Below, one piece after another: positions 26,145-33,875 of a DNA stretch of 33,875 bases. The notes beneath the pieces were generated by a model. It was not told the origin of the DNA and searched no databases. It saw only the letters and a list, made by a program, of their open reading frames with translations. Within the stretch, counting starts at the first letter, position 1; every line of letters starts with the position of its first letter. The translations under genes were made by a program, and so were the position numbers. Source of the DNA: Methanomassiliicoccaceae archaeon (GTDB lineage: Archaea; Thermoplasmatota; Thermoplasmata; Methanomassiliicoccales; Methanomethylophilaceae); assembly GCA_009784745.1 (NCBI GenBank), contig WQXR01000002.1:1-33875 (forward strand). The letters run 5' to 3'.

Positions 26145-27460
26145 TTTCCCGCCAATTTAACGCCGGAAAAACTCATCGTCGGTGTTGTGATACACCCCTG
26201 ATTCACAGCATCATTGCCAATGAACTCAATATGAGCCAGCGCATCGAACATGTTTCCCATGAGCAACGCATTATTGATGGTGTCCGTTATCTTTCCGTTC
26301 CTGATTATGTGACCGCATCTGACCTCCAATCCGAATCTTCCCGTAAGAGGGTCCGCTTCAGGCCATGCGAATTTTTCCACAAGGATGCCGTTCTTCGTTT
26401 GTTCGATCATGTCGTCGCATGAGCATCTTCCGGAACGGACGATCATATTCATCGGTTTTATGGTAACTCCTGAAGAGTAGATATTCTGTGCGTCCTCAGA
26501 GTTCCGACGCATCCCGTTTCCGGTGCTGTTACCGATGAAACTGTCGTTTATGTACCCATTCAGGATGCCGTTCTCAATAAGCACCTTCTTTTGTGACGGT
26601 GTTCCTTCATCATCGAACGCAGAACACAAAGGTCCGGGAACGTTCGGATCATCGGTCAGCGTAAGAATATCGGACGCAACCTTCTTTCCGACCATATCGG
26701 TCCACGGACTTCGTTTGTAGAACACGTTCTCTCCGTTGAGCGCCGAACCTGCGGACGACATGATCATATCGCCGAGCTCACACGGCGGCAATATCATGGT
26801 CAACGTTTCTTTTCCTTTGAACGGTATCGCCGACGCCGATGCTTTTGCTTTCCGCTCCAGTTCTTCGCCGATATGTTCTGCGTCGATGTTCAGGAACGCG
26901 CCGTGTACCGACCCTGTACCTTCGCCGTTCCTTTTTCCGCGGAACATGGATGTGAAATGTGCATACACCATCGTACTTTCGTGTTCGGTCAAAAGGCCGT
27001 TGCTGTTCGCAACAACAGATCTTATCGTCGAGAGACGGACAGAACCGCGAGGTATCTCAGCCTTACACGCACCGATGACGGATGATAATATGCTCTTCAA
27101 TTCCCTTTCATCGATGTCATTTATCTTTTTATCGAACACATCCGCTTTTACGGACGGCCGAGACGGCAAAGGATATCCTTTGAACATATTGTTCTTCGGT
27201 GAGAACGAAGAAACGCGTATCGCGGATCGAACACATTTTTCTGTCGGATCTTTGTTATTGAGAGTTACGCATGCCCTTCCGAGTTTGTTATTTTTTGCAA
27301 CTCTTACAGACATTCCGGAATCGATCTTCGTTTCTACATTGCTTATACGCGATCCGTCGATGTATGCTGAATGCGTCAAACTCTCAATAACGTAGCACTC
27401 AGCATGTTCCATTTCTTTCGCATGTCTCAGAGCATCGGCGGCTATGTCATGTATGTTCAT
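26141..27460 (-). CDS. pmbA: PmbA/TldE-family protease subunit
   Basis: TldD/PmbA family pattern; adjacent to TldD. Confidence 0.85.
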   Translation of the reverse strand: MNIHDIAADALRHAKEMEHAECYVIESLTHSAYIDGSRISNVETKIDSGMSVRVAKNNKLGRACVTLNNKDPTEKCVRSAIRVSSFSPKNNMFKGYPLPSRPSVKADVFDKKINDIDERELKSILSSVIGACKAEIPRGSVRLSTIRSVVANSNGLLTEHESTMVYAHFTSMFRGKRNGEGTGSVHGAFLNIDAEHIGEELERKAKASASAIPFKGKETLTMILPPCELGDMIMSSAGSALNGENVFYKRSPWTDMVGKKVASDILTLTDDPNVPGPLCSAFDDEGTPSQKKVLIENGILNGYINDSFIGNSTGNGMRRNSEDAQNIYSSGVTIKPMNMIVRSGRCSCDDMIEQTKNGILVEKFAWPEADPLTGRFGLEVRCGHIIRNGKITDTINNALLMGNMFDALAHIEFIGNDAVNQGCITTPTMSFSGVKLAGN

Positions 27461-28825
27461 TTAACCGCCGCCTACGATTATATCGGATCTGCAGTACGGG
27501 CCGCCGGAAGATACGTTCACCCAATCCTCAATGCCCTTTCCGCACATGCCGCCGTCAAATTCCACGTTCTTGGTGGCAGCATCGGTTGTTCTCAATATTT
27601 CCAGTGCGCGGCCGGTAAGCGTGAAGGATCGTAACATATTTGTTATCTTTCCGTTCTTTATCAGAAATCCCCGCAGAACTTTGGCCTCAAATCCTCCTCC
27701 GACGGGATCTTCCATGCCGTTGACCATCTTGTCGCACAGAATTCCGTGTTTTGTATCTGCGATGATGTCATCCAATGTCCTGTCGCCGGGGCCGAAAAAG
27801 GTATTCGTCATCCTTGCCCAGATCCTTTTTCCAAAATTTTCCGCCCTTCCGTTCCCTGTGGGTTCGGAGTTCATAAGGGATGCGGATTCAAGGGTGTGCA
27901 TGTATCCTTTGTAAACACCGTTCTCAATGATGCACGTGTTTGAAGCGGGAGTCCCCTCGTCATCATATAATATCGTACCGTGAGCCTTGTCAACAGTGCC
28001 GTTGTCGTACATCGAGATGACGTCGGACGCAACCTTCTTTCCTACCGCATCCGAAAGAAAAGATCTCTTTTTTACAACTTCATCGGCTTCGGACGCATGT
28101 CCCATCACCTCGTGCGCAAGCAATCCGGATACCATCGGGTCCGTTATAACGGTCATCGATCCGCTGGGAGGGCGCTTCGCCTTCAGCGTAAGTATCGCTT
28201 CATCGGCGACACTTCTTCCAAGTGCTTCGATGTCAATACTTTTCACAAGTTCGAATCCGCATGTTCCGTCCGGCCCGCCGTAGTAGCGTTCCATCTTCTT
28301 GCCGTCGGATGCGACGCTCATCGCTCTGAATCTTGTTCTCACTTCTTCCCACTCTATCTCGGAACCGACGGAATTTATCAGGATATTTTTACTGACCTCT
28401 TCTCCGTACGCTCCGATACGGTTCAATATCTTGTCACGGACCTGTGAAGAATCGACATCCAGAACCGCATTCACTTTTTCTTTCATATCCGCATTGTCAG
28501 GATGTATCTTCACGTTCTGCGTTCTTTTGCTTTTTATTTCCTTTACGTTGAGTTCGATCCTTTCTCTCGGATATCCGGACGCGTTCTTCACCGCAGTTGC
28601 GGCAGCCTCATGTATATCGTCTAAAAAAGTGGTCGTATAATATCCCCATCTGCCGTTCATCCATGCCCGTAAACATACGCCGCCTACCGTTTTATCGGAA
28701 AGGTGACGGATATCTCCGTTCACGGAACGTATGTCAATGTTCTTTATGATCTGCGATCTTGCATCGCAGAATTCCGCACCGTTCTTCTGCATCATCCTCA
28801 CTGCTTTCAGAAGGGCATCGTGCAT
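27461..28825 (-). CDS. tldD: TldD-family metalloprotease
   Basis: Zn motif HEVMGHASEAD, 'YDDEGTPASNTCIIENGVYKGYMH'. Confidence 0.9.
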   Translation of the reverse strand: MHDALLKAVRMMQKNGAEFCDARSQIIKNIDIRSVNGDIRHLSDKTVGGVCLRAWMNGRWGYYTTTFLDDIHEAAATAVKNASGYPRERIELNVKEIKSKRTQNVKIHPDNADMKEKVNAVLDVDSSQVRDKILNRIGAYGEEVSKNILINSVGSEIEWEEVRTRFRAMSVASDGKKMERYYGGPDGTCGFELVKSIDIEALGRSVADEAILTLKAKRPPSGSMTVITDPMVSGLLAHEVMGHASEADEVVKKRSFLSDAVGKKVASDVISMYDNGTVDKAHGTILYDDEGTPASNTCIIENGVYKGYMHTLESASLMNSEPTGNGRAENFGKRIWARMTNTFFGPGDRTLDDIIADTKHGILCDKMVNGMEDPVGGGFEAKVLRGFLIKNGKITNMLRSFTLTGRALEILRTTDAATKNVEFDGGMCGKGIEDWVNVSSGGPYCRSDIIVGGG

Positions 28826-29916
28826 CAGATCACCGTTAGATCTTTGTCAAATATTGTTAATGGTTCGGCACCGTCCTTTGTTATCAGGACGGTATCCTCT
28901 ATCCTTATTCCGCCTATTCCCGGGATATATATTCCAGGTTCTGCGGTAACGACCATACCTTCTTTCAGGATATCTTTCGAAACACGCGAGATCGACGGAC
29001 CTTCGTGTGCATTCATTCCCACTCCGTGACCGAATGAATGTATGAATCTTCCTTTGAATTCGCTTTTATCGATGATCTTCCTTGCGGCGATGTCCGCATT
29101 CTTCGCGGGCGCGCCGCACAGCATTTCTTTGATCCCTGCTTCCTGTGCTTTGAGAACAACATCATATGCTCTTTTCAAAATATCATCGGGTTCGCCGAAG
29201 AACACCGTTCTCGTAAGGTCGGAACAATACATCCCATACTTGGAACCGAAGTCAAAAAGCGCAGTATCGCCTTTTTTCAATGTACGTTCCGAAGGGCGCC
29301 AATGGGGTTCCGCCGAATTCTCGCCGAAGGCGGATATCGTTTCAAATGCGTTCCCGCTGCCGTTGTCATTCCTCATAGAAGAATCAATGAGCCACGCAAC
29401 CTCTTTTTCTGTTATTCCTTCGCGCAGGAACTCAGGTATCTTCTTTGCGGCCTTTGATGATATGGAACATGCTTTCCTTATTTCGGTGATCTCTTGTCCA
29501 TCCTTAACGGAAACGACATCCGCCATCTTATCCGAAACATCGAAAAGTTTTGCATCCGTTATTTTTTTGATATATTCTGACGTATTCCTTGTTATCGCTC
29601 TTCCCGATACGCCGATGCGTCTGCACCCTTTCAGAAGTTCCGCAAGTATCGTCATCCTTTCTTTGCGATCCCTGAATATGTGAACATTTCCCTTTCCGCT
29701 CTTTGCGGCCGCTCCTTCAAGTTCGTTCGTCACGACATCAAGCGAACCGTCTTTGGATATCACGGCAAAAGAACCTTCGAAAGAACCGGAACGCTGTTCC
29801 GTAACATACCAAAAAACGGGATCAAGAAAGGGCATACCGCCGTTCGCTATGACAACGGCATCCTTTTTTGCACTGTCCGCGATCCTCTGTGCTCTGTCCA
29901 TCAGATGCCTACCCAA
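28825..29916 (-). CDS. M24-family Xaa-Pro aminopeptidase/dipeptidase
   Basis: DFGSKYGMYCSDLTRTVFFG, FIHSFGHGVGMNAHEGPSIS, MVVTAEPGIYIPGIGGIRIEDTVLIT. Confidence 0.93.
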   Translation of the reverse strand: MGRHLMDRAQRIADSAKKDAVVIANGGMPFLDPVFWYVTEQRSGSFEGSFAVISKDGSLDVVTNELEGAAAKSGKGNVHIFRDRKERMTILAELLKGCRRIGVSGRAITRNTSEYIKKITDAKLFDVSDKMADVVSVKDGQEITEIRKACSISSKAAKKIPEFLREGITEKEVAWLIDSSMRNDNGSGNAFETISAFGENSAEPHWRPSERTLKKGDTALFDFGSKYGMYCSDLTRTVFFGEPDDILKRAYDVVLKAQEAGIKEMLCGAPAKNADIAARKIIDKSEFKGRFIHSFGHGVGMNAHEGPSISRVSKDILKEGMVVTAEPGIYIPGIGGIRIEDTVLITKDGAEPLTIFDKDLTVI

Positions 29917-30704
29917 TCGTTCCTTATAACTCGTTTCAATGCAGATATGGCGGAAAGCGCAGCCAAATGACTGGTCGCAGGATTATCCGGCGACGGGACA
30001 TTCTTCGTCTTTGACGATATCTCTCCGAATTCACCGCGAACGATGAGTTCGTGCGAATTGAAATGCGTTTCAGGATCTACTATTATTTTCACTTTGGTCT
30101 TGTCGAAACCTATGCCCATTATGCTTACGGTCGCAGCAACGTTAACATTCTTCGGAAATAATTTCACTGCTTCTCTGGCGACGCCTTCGTATACGATCGT
30201 TGGTTTCTTTATCTCAACGCCCGAATACCTTTCCTTCAGATACGGAACATCGATGAAACTTTCCATGTTCTTTGTCATGACAAGTTCAACATCGTCTATT
30301 CTTCCGACAGATGCCGAACTCAGTCCGTCCGTGCCGCATAATGCTCCCGACGGCACCAGTATGCGCGCTCCGGTGCCTTTTGCGATATCATATACACTTT
30401 TTCTGTAATCGTCATCCACCAGTGCGCCGACCGACATTATCATAATGTCCACGCCTCTTCCGACGACCTTAGGTATTATCTCTCTCGCGGCCGCTTGGCT
30501 TGCCGCTTCGATCATAAGGTCGCAGTGATATAATTCCTGTTCAACGGAATGAACCGCTGCCGCTTTTTTCAATTCCGCCGCAAGTTTCTCCGCAGCGGCA
30601 TCATCCTGATCGATGAGGTATATCTTTTTGACCTCACTCATATTGTCAGCGGCTCTTGCGAGTTCGCTTCCTATCGATCCGCAACCGACGATCGCCAAGC
30701 GCAT
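29901..30704 (-). CDS. nadX: L-aspartate dehydrogenase
   Basis: MRLAIVGCGSIGSELARA, VPSGALCGTDGLSSASVG, FPKNVNVAATVSIMGIGFDKTKVKIIVDP. Confidence 0.9.
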   Translation of the reverse strand: MRLAIVGCGSIGSELARAADNMSEVKKIYLIDQDDAAAEKLAAELKKAAAVHSVEQELYHCDLMIEAASQAAAREIIPKVVGRGVDIMIMSVGALVDDDYRKSVYDIAKGTGARILVPSGALCGTDGLSSASVGRIDDVELVMTKNMESFIDVPYLKERYSGVEIKKPTIVYEGVAREAVKLFPKNVNVAATVSIMGIGFDKTKVKIIVDPETHFNSHELIVRGEFGEISSKTKNVPSPDNPATSHLAALSAISALKRVIRNDWVGI

Positions 30705-30805
30705 AGCGCCGAAGACCGCTTTTCATGTATTTAATACATTATTTTCGCGCACAGCGCATGAGCGCCGGCGAAATGAAGATTAAGATGATATGTATCTCCG
30801 TAACA

Positions 30806-31210
30806 ATGCCTTACGAAACGTTGGAACACACGGCGGACATTCTGGTCAAATGCACCGGAAGAACGATGGAAGAATGTTTTGAAAGCGCAGCATACGCGTT
30901 ATTCGACCAGATGGTCGACACCGGAACGATAGAAAAAAAGATGAGGATATCTTTCGAAACGGAAGCGGAACACATCGAAGATCGATTATACTCATTCCTT
31001 TCTTGTTTACTGAGCATAATGGACTCGGATTCTTCGGTATTTTCTGAATTCATCGTAAAATTCAACGGAAATAAGATAACATGTGACGCGTACGGCGAAA
31101 CTCTCGATCTGAAAAAACACAGGCCGAGAACGGAGATCAAGGCGATAACGTATCATATGATGCACATTGATGAAAAAGGACCGTCCGTTACAGTGTTATT
31201 CGATGTGTAG
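30806..31210 (+). CDS. Archease family protein (ends in TAG)
   Basis: MPYETLEHTADILVKCTGRTMEECFESAAYALFDQM; stop codon TAG at 31208-31210. Confidence 0.88.
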   Translation: MPYETLEHTADILVKCTGRTMEECFESAAYALFDQMVDTGTIEKKMRISFETEAEHIEDRLYSFLSCLLSIMDSDSSVFSEFIVKFNGNKITCDAYGETLDLKKHRPRTEIKAITYHMMHIDEKGPSVTVLFDV

Positions 31211-31238
31211 ATATACTCAAAAAGTATTTGTGAATGAT

Positions 31239-32054
31239 ATGTTAAAACTGGGCTGGTTCTCCACCGGACGCGGACAAGGGTCACGGGATCTTTTGAGAAC
31301 GGTGATGGAAAAGAAGAATTCCGATGACATCGATATGAAAATAGAATTCGTCTTCTGCAACTGGGATAACAAAGAGGAACCGAACTCAAGGAAAGAACAG
31401 AGAGAGATGTTCTTCGATCTTGTCAAAAGTTATGACATTCCGTTGGTAACGTTATCGTGGAAGACATTCCGTCCGGATATTTGGGAAAGCGATCAGGTAA
31501 CGTGGAGGAACGAGTACGGAAAGGAAATGAGAAAATTACTTTCAAAATATGATTTCGATATCGGCGTACTTGCGGGTTATATGCTTTGGGTCGATGATGA
31601 GACGTGTGAAACATACGATCTGATAAATCTTCATCCGGCTCTGCCGGACGGTCCGAAAGGAACATGGCAGGAAGTTATTTGGCAACTGATAAATGATGAT
31701 GCAAAAGAACAGGGAGCAATGATACATCTCTGCACGAAGGAATGGGATCGCGGTGCTGCGCTGACATACTGCGGATTCCCGATACGCGGTATCGGGTACG
31801 ATGAACTCTGGAATGATATGTACAGGAAATTAACAACAAGGACGTTAGACCGGATAAAAGCGGAAGAGGGAGAAAAAGAACCTCTTTTCGCAAAGATCAG
31901 AGCAGACGGCGCAAAACGGGAACTGCCGCTGATAGTATCGACGATAGAAAGGTTTGCATGCGGCGACCTTAAGATGGTGAAACAAAAAGCATTCTTCAAA
32001 GGCGAACGTCTGAAGGGAGCGTTCGACCTTTCCGATGATGTAAACAAAAAGTGA
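31239..32054 (+). CDS. Formyltransferase-fold protein (phosphoribosylglycinamide formyltransferase-like)
   Basis: LGWFSTGRGQGSRDLL, 'LINLHPALPDGPKGTWQEVIW' resembles the NIHPSLLP formyltransferase signature. Confidence 0.75.
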   Translation: MLKLGWFSTGRGQGSRDLLRTVMEKKNSDDIDMKIEFVFCNWDNKEEPNSRKEQREMFFDLVKSYDIPLVTLSWKTFRPDIWESDQVTWRNEYGKEMRKLLSKYDFDIGVLAGYMLWVDDETCETYDLINLHPALPDGPKGTWQEVIWQLINDDAKEQGAMIHLCTKEWDRGAALTYCGFPIRGIGYDELWNDMYRKLTTRTLDRIKAEEGEKEPLFAKIRADGAKRELPLIVSTIERFACGDLKMVKQKAFFKGERLKGAFDLSDDVNKK

Positions 32055-33142
32055 AAGAAATGGAATACAATCATATGGAAGAACTGGGGTTCAGCGAAGA
32101 TAAACAATTAGTGTGCAACATGTCAGGATTTCTGGATCAGGGAAGATCGATGAGGAATATGTGCGACCGGTTCATCCGCAACGGCGGAAGGTTGTATGAT
32201 GTTCTCACAGCATGCGACAGCATTATGATGTACACACAGGATGATGAGAACACAGGTTCGGACGGAACACTGAGGTCGATGGCGGCGTTCCTGAAGGCCT
32301 ATGGTGTTACAGATATCTCACTTAACGATTTTTTCAAAAATGATATAAAACTCATGCAGGGTTCGGATGTGATCCATTATCTGGATGAACTTATGACCGT
32401 GACCGTCCTCTCAGAAACGTATGAGCATCACGTTTCCGTTCTTTGCGATCTCATTGAGATGCCGTATAACAGGGTCAAATGTACACAGGTGTCATTCGAC
32501 GGCTCGGATCTGGAGGTCAATGATGCAAAATGGTTAAGGGAAGTTGCGGAAGAGATATCAAAGATGGATATTCCGAAAATAACGACATCAGGTACGAACC
32601 AGTATCTGGAGCAGAAGGATCAGATGATCATCGAAACGGTCGGCCGGATGACGAAAAGGATATCCAAAAAGGTCTTTGCGCGCAGTGTCGGGTCCATGGG
32701 AGGAAGCGAAAAATCGCACGCGCTGCTTGATGCGGGAAGAAGAACGAATGTAAATTACGATTGTACCGCATACATAGGTACCAACGCTACAGACCATATT
32801 GCAATGGATGTCGTCCGCAGCAATGAAGGATTAGCAATATCATTCAACGGTGACGGTTATGCGGTCAAAGGTTCGAATGTTGCGGTAATGTCATCAAATT
32901 CCATAGTCCCCGCTGTCCTTGTATCAGAATTCTACATAAACGGACTGGAAGCGGTCTATTCGATGATAGGGTCATGGGATCGTAAGGAATTGATGAGAAG
33001 AGAATGCTCTGATAAGAATCTGATGAATGCGATGCTTGCCGCATTCCCGTCAAAGTTGCCGGAAGTTGTCATCGTTGATGATAATAATTTGAACGATGTG
33101 ATGCGTGAGAGTGAAAGATACAGGCGAAAACTTACTATTTAG
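32051..33142 (+). CDS. EhaR/COG4030-like HAD-related archaeal protein with degenerate motif I (ends in TAG)
   Basis: 'MAAFLKAYGVTDISLNDFF', 'SETYEHHVSVLCDLIEM' resemble EhaR-type proteins; N-terminus VCNMSGFL where DxEGP is expected; TAG at 33140-33142. Confidence 0.5.
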   Translation: MKEMEYNHMEELGFSEDKQLVCNMSGFLDQGRSMRNMCDRFIRNGGRLYDVLTACDSIMMYTQDDENTGSDGTLRSMAAFLKAYGVTDISLNDFFKNDIKLMQGSDVIHYLDELMTVTVLSETYEHHVSVLCDLIEMPYNRVKCTQVSFDGSDLEVNDAKWLREVAEEISKMDIPKITTSGTNQYLEQKDQMIIETVGRMTKRISKKVFARSVGSMGGSEKSHALLDAGRRTNVNYDCTAYIGTNATDHIAMDVVRSNEGLAISFNGDGYAVKGSNVAVMSSNSIVPAVLVSEFYINGLEAVYSMIGSWDRKELMRRECSDKNLMNAMLAAFPSKLPEVVIVDDNNLNDVMRESERYRRKLTI

Positions 33143-33182
33143 CGTAACACCAGCACTCGCGCGTATCGAAATGACAAAAAAG

Positions 33183-33255
33183 TGCTCACGCCGGGATTTG
33201 AACCCGGGTGTCCACCTCGAAAGGGTGGAATGATTGGCCGCTACACTACGTGAGC
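33183..33255 (-). tRNA. tRNA-Glu (anticodon TTC)
   Basis: Minus strand: acceptor GCTCACG/CGTGAGC, anticodon arm CCACC-CTTTCGA-GGTGG, T arm CCGGGTTCAAATCCCGG. Confidence 0.95.
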
Positions 33256-33294
33256 CTTGACTGCCCATAATAGAATTGGTTAATAATGGTTTCC

Positions 33295-33810
33295 TTACCT
33301 GAGGAATATCCCGTTCTCCCATTTTCCGGTCTGTGATGTCCCTTTCTCAAAGTATAACGTCCCTTTGCCGTTTCTGGTGCCGTCCTTGAAGTCGCCTTCA
33401 TATCTGTCACCGTTGGCCCAGTAGAATATGCCTTTGCCCTCTCTTTTGTCGTTCTTGAAGTCGCCTTCATACCGATCCTTGTTGGAATAGTAGTAAACAC
33501 CTTTCCCGTTCTTCTTGTTGTTCTTGAACTCGCCTTCATATCTGTCGCCGCTCGTGTAACGGTATACGCCTTTGCCGTTCATCTTGTTGTTCTTGAACTC
33601 GCCTTCGTATATGTTGCCGTCGGAATGGAAGTACTTTCCTTTGCCTTCCATGTTGTTGTCCTTATATTCGCCTTCATATCTGGAGCCGCCGGCAAAATAA
33701 TACTTCCCTTTGCCGTTCCTCTTACCGTCCTCGAACTCGCCTTTGTACCTGCTGCCGTCGAAATATTTTACTTCCCTTATCTTAGGTATGACTACTCCCC
33801 CTTCACCTGA
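33295..33810 (-). CDS. MORN-repeat protein (6 MORN units plus a degenerate one); annotated ATG at 33651 is internal to the repeat array
   Basis: Repeats of about 23 aa: YKGEFEDGKRNGKGKYYF / YEGEYKDNNMEGKGKYFH / YEGEFKNNKMNGKGVYRY / YEGEFKNNKKNGKGVYYY / YEGDFKNDKREGKGIFYW / YEGDFKDGTRNGKGTLYF. The frame is open from 33810 but lacks ATG/GTG/TTG before 33651. Confidence 0.8.
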   Translation of the reverse strand, partial: SGEGGVVIPKIREVKYFDGSRYKGEFEDGKRNGKGKYYFAGGSRYEGEYKDNNMEGKGKYFHSDGNIYEGEFKNNKMNGKGVYRYTSGDRYEGEFKNNKKNGKGVYYYSNKDRYEGDFKNDKREGKGIFYWANGDRYEGDFKDGTRNGKGTLYFEKGTSQTGKWENGIFLR

Positions 33811-33875
33811 TCATTACGTTATCGTAATAGGTGTTAATATCTTTTCCACATGCCCGTGCTCAGAGGAACGGAAGT

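Noticed and set aside
26141-30704. nadX-pepQ-tldD-pmbA run as a possible RiPP maturation cluster
   Set aside because: TldD/PmbA can process RiPPs, but no precursor peptide or modification enzyme is visible; treated as an ordinary operon.
33246-33539. 97-aa ORF (MKASSRTTRRTGKVFTTIPTRI...)
   Set aside because: Out-of-phase translation of the MORN repeats and partly of tRNA-Glu sequence.
33295-33810. Periodic 69-bp repeats at the right end as a possible CRISPR array
   Set aside because: Repeats are in-frame coding MORN units with divergent codons and no unique spacers.

Overview
This window looks like a chromosomal segment from a methylotrophic, pyrrolysine (Pyl)-using archaeon, most likely of the Methanomassiliicoccales (Thermoplasmata). 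The taxonomy is inferred from gene content. The core of interest is about 2.9-9.6 kb. It holds: (i) an mtmB (monomethylamine methyltransferase) gene split in the ORF track by an in-frame TAG at codon 202, the Pyl position; (ii) its corrinoid partner mtmC and an Rh/Amt-type transporter in the same orientation; (iii) a minimal amber-suppressor tRNA-Pyl (CUA) placed 16 nt upstream of pylC; and (iv) a second, full-length MtmB paralog in which the Pyl codon is replaced by a lysine codon (AAG) and other active-site-proximal residues have changed. The mtmC leader contains two interleaved perfect 9-bp pairings (pseudoknot topology). The remainder is mostly an archaeal housekeeping backbone: L15e, PolB, YchF-like GTPase, KsgA, DUF655, RpoF, L21e, Pus10, KH protein, Rio1, aIF1A, Pgk, Gap, HDAC-like, IlvB, IlvC, PmbA/TldD, PepQ-like, NadX, archease, a formyltransferase-like protein and an EhaR-like protein. 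It is interspersed with toxin-antitoxin-like loci (Doc/Fic; GNAT), each next to a perfect 16-bp palindrome, a possible independent ncRNA gene after pgk, tRNA-Glu, and an archaeal MORN-repeat protein with an apparently disrupted 5' end. I ran no database searches. Family calls rest on recognisable motifs and recalled homologs.
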